A stretch of 64,000 nucleotides of DNA, from contig JABYQR010000021.1 in NCBI GenBank assembly GCA_022592445.1, positions 186,001 through 250,000 on the forward strand, given 5' to 3'. The notes under the pieces are model-generated. The model was not told the DNA's origin. It did no database searches and was given only the letters and a program-made list of their open reading frames with translations. The translations under genes were made by a program, and so were the position numbers. Source of the stretch: Cytidiella melzeri. Its lineage: Eukaryota; Basidiomycota; Agaricomycetes; Polyporales; Irpicaceae. Below are positions 57,908 through 64,000 of the stretch, one piece after another. Each line of letters begins with the position of its first letter. The stretch's first letter is position 1.

Positions 57908-58484
57908 TGATACGCCCGGAAATCGGCTAGGCGCGGAGAAACGGCAGCAGCCCGCCATTTGCGCGGCCCGCGTCATCCTGCGCGGCAAGTCTCTCCACTT
58001 TCCCAGCGTCACGAGCATGAGGAGTTCGCTGAGGTCACGAGGAGTTCACCGAGGATCCGAGGACTTGACAAGGAGCAGCAACGCGCCGGAAACATCCGAG
58101 GCCGAGGAATCGCACCGAACTCTGACTCACAGACACGCCCCTTTTGCATCGGAGCATGGGCCGGCCAGCCACCAAGAGTTTCGGACGCGGTTCGGACCAA
58201 CGGTAGAAGAAACTTGACGCGCGAACCCCGTTTCAGGAAGACTCCTATCACGCCACGCTGTGCAAATCCTGGACGGCGCCTCATCACCTGCTCGCGACGG
58301 TTGGCGCCTCTTCAGCGCAAGGGCGCGCGCCGCTACTCCGCGTCGACCAACGCTGTGTCCCGCCGAGCGTCGACTCGTTGGGCATTTTGCCTCCGCAGAC
58401 GGAAGTATTCTGCCACCCCGTTTCCTCGCTCTCGCGTTTGGGTTTAGGACATAGAAGGAAAGGTTTAGGAGAGGGTCTTCAGAG

Positions 58485-58496
58485 TATATAAAAAGG
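58485..58496 (+). promoter_or_regulatory. LTR TATA box
   Basis: TATATAAAAAGG is conserved in all three LTR copies at the same relative position (735-747 and 39748-39759 on the minus strand). It should start the R-U5 transcript that carries the leader ORF. Confidence 0.7.
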
Positions 58497-58645
58497 TGTT
58501 GTTTGTACTGCGTAGAAAATCAATCAATCCCCACCCCAGTTTCCACAGAGTTCACTTTACGCTTTGCGTTCGCGTCGAGGGAGTCTCTTCGCGCCCATAG
58601 CTGTAGCTTCTTCTGCGTTGTTTCACTGCGACCTCTCCCACGTTT

Positions 58646-59173
58646 ATGTCCGCGGCATCTACCAACGACAACCCGCCTCGAGTCTGCCGTTACTGTCCAA
58701 CTGTTCCCCACCTGCCCGACGGTCGCTGCCCTTACCGCCCGCGCCCGCGCGAGGTTCTACGCCGTTACCCCATCATCCCTGCGCCCACGCCGCCGCCAGA
58801 ACCCTCAGCAGCGCCTACGGTCTCCCCGGCGAGATCAACTCCTAAATCGCCCTCGCCAGCGTCGTCCGTCGCCTCCGTCGCGGACTCGCTTGAAAGCTGC
58901 TCTTACTGCGACACTCAGAGCGATCATCCAGTTCCCCTGCGCTCAGGACCTTTCGTCCCGCTCGACTGCGATCGCCCGCGCGCGCCGCACCCAGATTGCT
59001 GGCTATCTCCAGACTTTGAAGGCGAGGAGCACGAGTGCGAACTAGTACAGTTCAATCTTACCAGCTCAGCCAACGTCGTCGTTGGCCACGCATTTGCCTG
59101 TAATACGCATCGCCGTTCGGGAGGTGTCGTTCTACACTACCGCCCCCGCGCGCAGTCTGTCGAGTCCACTTAA
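58646..59173 (+). CDS. LTR leader ORF, 175 residues, function unknown
   Basis: The ORF starts about 150 bp downstream of the TATA box and lies wholly inside the LTR, so it would be translated from the 5' leader of the genomic RNA or from a short LTR transcript. The protein has MSAASTNDNPPRVCRYCPTV at the start, a Pro/Ser-rich central part (IIPAPTPPPEPSAAPTVSP), CSYC near residue 90, a cysteine/histidine cluster (DCDRPRAPHPDCWLSPDFEG), then CELVQFNLTSSANVVVGHAF. The spaced CX2C pairs and His/Cys residues could bind zinc. No family is recognised. A second intact copy at 39074 and a frameshifted copy at 62-587 exist. Coding function is plausible but unproven. Confidence 0.5.
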   Translation: MSAASTNDNPPRVCRYCPTVPHLPDGRCPYRPRPREVLRRYPIIPAPTPPPEPSAAPTVSPARSTPKSPSPASSVASVADSLESCSYCDTQSDHPVPLRSGPFVPLDCDRPRAPHPDCWLSPDFEGEEHECELVQFNLTSSANVVVGHAFACNTHRRSGGVVLHYRPRAQSVEST

Positions 59174-59253
59174 CTGCGATCTCACATAGTCTTCCGCGGC
59201 GACCCGCGCGCCATTAGTTTATCTTTCTCTCCACTTCCTTTCAGCTTCGTTAT

Positions 59254-59333
59254 ACTGCGTCTGCTTTTTAACTGCGTTATTTTACTGCGTTACTGCGTTG
59301 CGTTTCATCTTCACTGCGTCGAGCTTACTGCGT
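59254..59333 (+). repeat. ACTGCGT heptamer cluster in the LTR U5 region
   Basis: Exact ACTGCGT at 59254, 59271, 59284, 59292, 59313 and 59327, with a variant (ACTGCGC) at 59342. The same cluster appears as ACGCAGT in the minus-oriented copy at about 38895-38970. The spacing is irregular (8-21 bp). Confidence 0.75.
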
Positions 59334-59762
59334 TCACTTTCACTGCGCCCGCGTTTTACAGCGACCACTTCATCTTCACCAGCGACCGCGTTTTGTGTTT
59401 GAGATTCATATTGCGTCTACGTTTACCTTCTGCGTCCCTCCGCGCGCCGTTTTCCTACAAGCCGCGACCTTTACGCGCGCTCTCTTGGAGCCGCGCTTAA
59501 CTCTTTCGCTTTTACCGCGCCGACTTGCCCTTTTACCCGCGATACGCGTGGTAGTTGCCCGTCTAGCTCACTTCATATAAAACTTTATCACAAAAACCTT
59601 GTCGCTCTTCTAGCACAGGTAAAACTAGGACTCTTAGGCCACCTCGCATTTACTTTAACACTTCCGCGCTTCCACACCTTTACACTTCTATTGCCACTTC
59701 GTGGTTGGTGGTGTTGTCTTTAAGGTTGTTCTTGGTTTGAAGCGTGACTCGGTGTCTCATTT

Positions 59763-59780
59763 TGGAGCCCACCGCGGGGG
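59763..59780 (+). promoter_or_regulatory. tRNA primer binding site
   Basis: TGGAGCCCACCGCGGGGG begins 3 nt after the LTR end. TGG at its start pairs with the CCA end of a tRNA. The tRNA species cannot be named without the genome's tRNA set. Confidence 0.65.
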
Positions 59781-59981
59781 ATCTCTATAGATTTCGCTAG
59801 TTTCACTCGTGCTTCGCGGAAGAGAAGGCAAGACGATTCCAGAGGATCCAGAATTCCGAGGAGACAAAGGGGCGGAAGTTTATCAAGCCCGGTATTAACG
59901 GAAGCACAGGACGACCCGGAGGCAATTATCCGGCGAGGACGAGCGGCAGCCCGCGAAAATCGAAGGCGACAAGCTACTCCT

Positions 59982-60941
59982 GTGCCAAGCTCTAGGTCGC
60001 CGACTCCCGAATTCTCTACACCAAACGTTACTCTCCCTAGCCCCGACTCTCCTACGGAAGCGCCTCTTCCTTCAGCACACCCTTTATCCTCAATATCGAC
60101 TACTCGAGCCCGCTCGCAATCTCCTACTACCGCGATAATAGGGCGGATTCGAACTAAAATACAACAATTTCCACCAAACGCCAGACTAGTAGTTACGATG
60201 GCCGCAGCACAAACTATGCCCTTGATCGGCGACAAGCACGCGCCTAAGTTCGATCAATCGGAGCCCCGGACGTTGGCGCGTTACTTCGACACACTCGAAA
60301 CGTTATTCACGCGCGCGAATGTGCAGGACGCGCAGGCGAAGAAGAAGTACGCCGCGAACTACGTAGACATCACGGTACAGGACCAGTGGGAGGAGCTCGA
60401 AAGCTACGCGGCGACGGAAACCTACGAAGACTGGAAAGCGGAGGTCTACAAGTGTTACCCAGGCGCGGACGCTACGGCGCTCTATACAAGACAGGGCCTT
60501 ATAGAATACGTAGCCAGTTGGAAGCAGAAAGGGTTCCGTACCTTAGGCGACTGGGCCGAATTCTACCGCAACTACAGTACTCAGTCGACTTGGCTGGTTA
60601 AGAACGCGAAGATTTCAGAGATCGACAAGAACCGCTGGTGCCAGGAGGCGATCGGTCCGCAAATAAAGCACATCGCGACGCGGCTGCAAGTCAAGTTCCC
60701 CGACATCCATCCAGCGGACGGCTACAAGGTCAAAGACATCAACGACGCGATGCAGTTCTTTCTTCACGGGACCTCCGTAGCACCCAGCGCGACGTATAGC
60801 GCAACTCCGGCGACGGCGGCGAAGCCAGCAGCGCCCACCAGCGACGAACTCTATATGTGCCTCGTGATTACCGGCGAACGAGTGGCAGACCAGGTTGAAG
60901 CAGAGGACATCAACGAGCTGCAGAGAAGGTCAAGTACCTGA
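59982..60941 (+). CDS. gypsy Gag capsid protein
   Basis: A 319-codon frame whose first ~72 residues are Pro/Ser-rich (MPSSRSPTPEFSTPNVTLPS). The Met at 60199 (MAAAQTMPLIGDKHAPKFDQ) is an alternative start just before the capsid-like domain. That domain has SEPRTLARYFDTLETLFTRA, YVDITVQDQWEELESY, ATETYEDWKAEVYKCYPGAD, LGDWAEFYRNYSTQSTWLVK and WCQEAIGPQIKHIATRLQ, typical of basidiomycete gypsy Gag. The stop at 60939-60941 is followed by frame breaks before the zinc knuckle. The product would assemble the virus-like particle. Confidence 0.85.
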   Translation: MPSSRSPTPEFSTPNVTLPSPDSPTEAPLPSAHPLSSISTTRARSQSPTTAIIGRIRTKIQQFPPNARLVVTMAAAQTMPLIGDKHAPKFDQSEPRTLARYFDTLETLFTRANVQDAQAKKKYAANYVDITVQDQWEELESYAATETYEDWKAEVYKCYPGADATALYTRQGLIEYVASWKQKGFRTLGDWAEFYRNYSTQSTWLVKNAKISEIDKNRWCQEAIGPQIKHIATRLQVKFPDIHPADGYKVKDINDAMQFFLHGTSVAPSATYSATPATAAKPAAPTSDELYMCLVITGERVADQVEAEDINELQRRSST

Positions 60942-61305
60942 TGAGCCAAGCTGACTTGTCCCTAGCAGGCAGAACCGCGCCGCGCAGGCGGGGAATGCAC
61001 CGGCCCAGAGCCTTCGTCGACTAGCGGTTCAACCTCTGTCATTACTGTGGTCTGCCGGCCATACGGTGAACAACTGCGACACGGTGAAGACCGATATCAC
61101 CGCGGCCTGATTCACACAACCGGGAAACAAGATAGTTCTTCCGGAGGCAGCTTTATCCAAGGAGCCTGCCAGGATCCTGTATGCGCCATCGCGTTAACGA
61201 GTGGCATCGACAAAATCCGGGTCAGAGGACAACTCCTAACGACATTGCCTACAACGTAGTGCTGGACGAGGTGTTTGGCGATCGTCACAGCAGCCCCAGC
61301 AGGCA
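60942..61305 (+). pseudogene. gypsy nucleocapsid zinc knuckle and linker, frame-broken
   Basis: RFNLCHYCGLPA followed, one frame over, by HTVNNCDTVKTD forms a CX2CX4HX4C knuckle interrupted by a base change near 61055. Downstream text (TTGKQDSSSGGSFIQG) matches the gag-pro spacer in another frame. At least two more breaks occur before 61306. Confidence 0.6.
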
Positions 61306-62024
61306 ATGCTGTTTGACATAGTCGAGGACGACGCAGCCCACGCAACTGAGGCAACTTCGGCGTATGCTTTAGGAGGCGAGGAAGACAATCGTATACTGGC
61401 TCTAGAAAACAAGATCTGCGCGCTGCGCAGCGCCAAGCAGAAGTTTGACGGCGTGTACGTTCCGCCGCGACCAGGACGGGGAAGACCAGGAATCCTGCCA
61501 GCGCCGGCGCGGGTGGCTAGGACCACGACTAAGCCTGCGGATGCACCGTCCGAAAGAGAAGCCAATCCGACACCGGCTCCGGCAGCCCCGCAACCAGCAA
61601 AAGAACCCGAGCACCCACACGCAGCAGCAAAGGACGCGACGTACTTGCCGCCGTTTCAACGGAACGTAGCGGCCCCGGCGAAGCCAAACGACCAGGCAAA
61701 AGAACCAACATACCGCACCACCACGATAATAGAAAATCCTCTGATAGTTGAAAGTGTTCTGAACCGTACACTGAAGGAACAGCAGGTCTCGCTGGCGCCT
61801 GAAGAACTTTTCGCACTGACGGCGGACATGCGCAGCCGGATGCGCAACCTCATCACGCCGAAGCACGCGCCGGTTCAGGGTCCGCCAAACGTGGCTAACT
61901 TCTTCGAGGCGGAAGGCGAGGTGGTGCTACCGCAGGCAGAGGTCTCTTACGTTGATGGGGCTGAATCGAAACGCATCCTACGACTTGGTGATCCATACGA
62001 GGCGTACCTTCGGGCTCTCCCACC
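61306..62024 (+). CDS. gypsy Pol N-terminal linker, interrupted by a solo LTR
   Basis: The open frame reads NRILALENKICALRSAKQKF, VYVPPRPGRGRPG, a Pro/Ala-rich spacer, then YRTTTIIENPLIVESVLNRT, LKEQQVSLAPEELFALTADM and RSRMRNLITPKHAPVQGPPN, which is the region before the protease in basidiomycete gypsy elements. It is unbroken to 62024 (LRALPP), where the LTR inserts. The apparent extension to 62115 is LTR sequence. Confidence 0.8.
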
Positions 62025-62702
62025 TGTCACAGATTTTCAATGTTTCTGCAAGACTTGCCTTACCAGGCAACGGTATTATTGGGAATATTTAAGCGCTTAT
62101 CCGGCGTCTATTTAGGCGCTTATCCAGCGCTTATCTGGCGCTTATCAGGCGCCTATTCCGGCGCTTATTCTCAGTGCCTATCAATTGAGGCGCTGATGCG
62201 CTCCTTTCCTTATCTGGGTATCACATGATAGAACTCTCTGGAATCTTGTGGAACATGCTGGAACTATGATGTCATAGTATAGAACATTCCATTAGATGAT
62301 GTCATAGTTCTTAGAACCTTCTGGAAAAGTCTAGCCTTGTCTTAGAACAAGCTAGAACAAGTCTAGCCTTAGAACTGGGTCATGGGGTCAGGTCATGGGG
62401 ACAATTGCTATTGGTTGATTATTGAAGTGGCACCACTAGGGCATAGGGCATGCTTAGTAAGGTAGATTACTTCGCTTACTCATGTAGGTATTAGGGGTCT
62501 TAGGGTAGTACCTGGGGTTCTCCCCTTCATGTATATATAGAGGCACTCCTGAGGGCATATCCCCTCAGTCTTATCCACTCTGTTGAACCAGGACTACTCA
62601 GTACCCACCAGTACTTTGCTCACCACCACTCTAACTCTCTATCTCACACTATCTCCCCAAGTTCATCAACTTATCTGGTGAGTAGTAACCCTTACTGTTA
62701 CA
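62025..62702 (+). mobile_element. solo LTR, 678 bp, inserted in gypsy pol
   Basis: It begins TGTCACAG and ends ACTGTTACA. Flanks CCACC (62020-62024) and CCGCC (62703-62707) are a probable 5-bp target duplication with one mutation, and the pol frame resumes on the other side. Contains tandem GCGCTTATC words at 62090-62200 and a TATATATAGAGGC promoter-like box near 62532. It matches 43387-44050 in reverse orientation. Confidence 0.9.
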
Positions 62703-63179
62703 CCGCCAGGCGAAACTGCGGAACCATTCCTGGCGGCTCGCGAGACGCACGCGCTCAGGACAGTCCGCGTGGTCGTAGCAGGGACCGAGGAGATCGACGC
62801 CATATTGGATCCAGGTTGTCAGATTGTTGCCGCGTCGGAGGCGGTATGTCACGCTTTGGGTTTTACTTATGACCCCACAGTGCACATCAAGATGCAGAGC
62901 GCAAACGGCAAAGTTGACAAGTTGCTCGGCCTGGCGCGCAACGTACCCTTTACCATATGCGACATGACGTTCTACCTACAGGTCCATGTAATCCGCCAGA
63001 CTGCGTATGACATACTTCTAGGACGGCCCTTCGATGTCATCGCGTCTACGGTCGTGCGCAACTTCGACAACGAGGACCAGATGATCACACTGCACTGTTC
63101 AAACACAAAAAAGGTTATCACGGTGCCGACGCGACCGCGCGGGCCCGCTCGTTTTTGCCTACCCAAAAAGGATTTTTGA
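62703..63179 (+). CDS. gypsy aspartic protease with altered active site
   Basis: After the solo LTR the frame continues with PGETAEPFLAARETHALRTV, then EEIDAILDPGCQIVAASEAV, where a retropepsin has DSG or DTG. HIKMQSANGKVDKLLGLARN, ICDMTFYLQVHVI and YDILLGRPFDVI follow, the last being the conserved ILLGRPF. A stop follows at 63177-63179. The Ser-to-Pro change in the active site should abolish activity. The frame is otherwise well kept. Confidence 0.8.
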   Translation, partial: PPGETAEPFLAARETHALRTVRVVVAGTEEIDAILDPGCQIVAASEAVCHALGFTYDPTVHIKMQSANGKVDKLLGLARNVPFTICDMTFYLQVHVIRQTAYDILLGRPFDVIASTVVRNFDNEDQMITLHCSNTKKVITVPTRPRGPARFCLPKKDF

Positions 63180-63434
63180 GAATCAAGGATTCCAGCACTA
63201 CTCGAGGAGATCTCCATAATATACCTTCTATGACTCCCGAATCTCGTTTCCTCGCCTCTGTGTACACTATGGTTAACTTATACTCTACTCACAACTCTTC
63301 TCTCTCAACCGCGCCTACCTGATATAACAGAAAACGCAAAATTACAAGATATGCTAGCACAACTTCCCTTTCTTGATCTCATTTCATCTCTCTCGTCGAC
63401 CGCCTGGCATACTCTGGGGGTCGAATCTAATGCT
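63180..63434 (+). pseudogene. protease-RT spacer, frame-broken
   Basis: The spacer between protease and RT is readable in pieces (MTPESRFLASVYTMVNLYST in one frame, then another), with stops near 63320. Its conservation in neighbouring elements is low. Confidence 0.45.
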
Positions 63435-64000
63435 ATGCGCGACGCGTTCGTAGGTGCAAAGAAAAAGTACAAACCCGTACACCTAAAAGTGAAACCCGTC
63501 AAGGCTACGTTGCCTCGCGAGTTTTGCATCGTGCGTGCTATCCAAGGTGACCCGCTCGCAACTATGCCGGTCATCGGCTATGTGAACATCCCCGACTTCG
63601 CGCCTCGAGGATGCTATACCGAGGAACAAATGCGCGAGGTTGACAAGCTCCATGGCGGGGACTTCCTTTGGCCAGAGGAGTGTCGCCTCTTACACTACTT
63701 CTACATGCTACACAACGACGCGTTCGCGTGGTCCGACGACAAGCGAGGCAAGTTTCGCGAGGACTTCTTTCCGCCAGTTGAATTCCCGGTTATCGACCAC
63801 ATCCAGTGGGTCGAAAGGAACATGCCAATACCGCCGGGAATATACAACAAATGCTGTAAGATCATACGCGAGAAGATGAAGGCCGGGGTTTACAAACCTT
63901 CCAACGCCACTTATCGCTTGCGCTGGTTCCCGGTCGCGAAGAAGTCCGGCGCACTTCGCATTGTACACTCCCTGGAGCCGCTAAACCGCGTCACCATTCA
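63435..64000 (+). CDS. gypsy reverse transcriptase, N-terminal part, cut by the window edge
   Basis: An open frame from about 63435 to the end without a stop. It reads AKKKYKPVHLKVKPVKATLP, GYVNIPDFAPRGCYTEEQM, HNDAFAWSDDKRGKFREDFF, PPVEFPVIDHIQWVERNMPI, PPGIYNKCCKIIREKMKAGV and YKPSNATYRLRWFPVAKKSG, then ALRIVHSLEPLNRVTI. This is the fingers region of a gypsy RT, and the catalytic YXDD would follow beyond the window. It is in a different frame from the protease. Confidence 0.85.
   Translation, partial: MRDAFVGAKKKYKPVHLKVKPVKATLPREFCIVRAIQGDPLATMPVIGYVNIPDFAPRGCYTEEQMREVDKLHGGDFLWPEECRLLHYFYMLHNDAFAWSDDKRGKFREDFFPPVEFPVIDHIQWVERNMPIPPGIYNKCCKIIREKMKAGVYKPSNATYRLRWFPVAKKSGALRIVHSLEPLNRVTI

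Larger units (their letters stand above)
57908..59759 (+). repeat. complete 5' LTR of the gypsy element, copy 3
   Basis: 1852 bp, beginning TGATACGCCC and ending GTGTCTCA. The ends share TGA...TCA. It contains a TATA promoter at 58485-58496, a leader ORF at 58646-59173 and a cluster of ACTGCGT words at 59254-59333. This LTR is long for a fungal gypsy element, largely because of the leader ORF region. Confidence 0.9.
57908..64000 (+). mobile_element. Ty3/gypsy retrotransposon with 5' LTR, gag and partial pol, running off the window
   Basis: Complete 5' LTR (57908-59759), tRNA primer site (59763 on), gag, zinc knuckle, protease linker, protease and the start of reverse transcriptase are all on the plus strand. 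It inserts into the LINE ORF1. Pol is split at 62025-62702 by a solo LTR from another family. Frame breaks between gag and pol and before RT, and the DPG protease site, indicate an inactive copy. The 3' LTR would be right of the window. Confidence 0.9.

Noticed and set aside
57959..58447. Plus-strand 162-codon frame in the LTR before the TATA box
   Set aside because: It lies upstream of the promoter in U3. Related frames occur in the other copies only because the LTRs are similar, and they differ in frame integrity.

Overview
The window is nuclear DNA of a filamentous basidiomycete, most likely an Agaricomycete. The evidence is short (about 50-70 nt) GT-AG introns in nearly every host-like gene, a DUF6533-type membrane protein, two Plavaka-type transposases and several basidiomycete-style retrotransposons. 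A broken GH10 xylanase fits a plant-matter decomposer. No rRNA, tRNA, CRISPR array or bacterial operon structure was recognised.

Layout. 1-1323 is the end of a ~1.85 kb Ty3/gypsy LTR inserted into a Ty1/copia element (1324-4522). 4523-9250 is a host-like island with a small secreted protein (minus) and a glycerophosphodiester phosphodiesterase (minus). 9464-10900 is gene-poor with a 65-bp tandem repeat. 10920-14094 is a 1040-residue protein with an Arg/Ser repeat tract. 14.4-22.8 kb looks like a large Plavaka-type DNA transposon: a companion gene (plus) and an apparently intact transposase (minus) lie tail to tail, flanked by arrays of a quasi-palindromic ~15-bp motif. 23170-27827 is a second host island: gephyrin-like molybdenum cofactor protein (cnxE), DASH kinetochore subunit SPC19 and a second small secreted protein.

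From 28.8 kb the window is mostly a transposon graveyard: a decayed copia element holding a ~142-bp tandem repeat and an LTR-like insertion (28.9-34.6 kb); a truncated gypsy element (35.8-40.9 kb) whose protease is split by a solo copy of the 1.85 kb LTR; a PIF/Harbinger transposase with one nonsense codon (41.2-42.7 kb); a solo LTR (43.4-44.05 kb); a second Plavaka locus with three in-frame TAG codons beside a divergent companion gene (45.5-51.1 kb); and a fragment of a GH10 xylanase (51.6-52.0 kb). Two membrane-protein genes follow (52.5-55.3 kb). The window ends with a LINE-type ORF1 (56.1-57.9 kb) cut by a gypsy element that carries the full 1.85 kb LTR, gag and part of pol, itself split by another solo LTR.

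The housekeeping genes act in lipid catabolism, molybdenum cofactor synthesis and chromosome segregation and are not an operon-like unit. The main themes are nested insertion (each LTR insertion whose target can be read landed in the coding region of another element) and two transposase plus companion-gene modules. All calls were made by reading the sequence; no database search was run, and exon borders are by eye.
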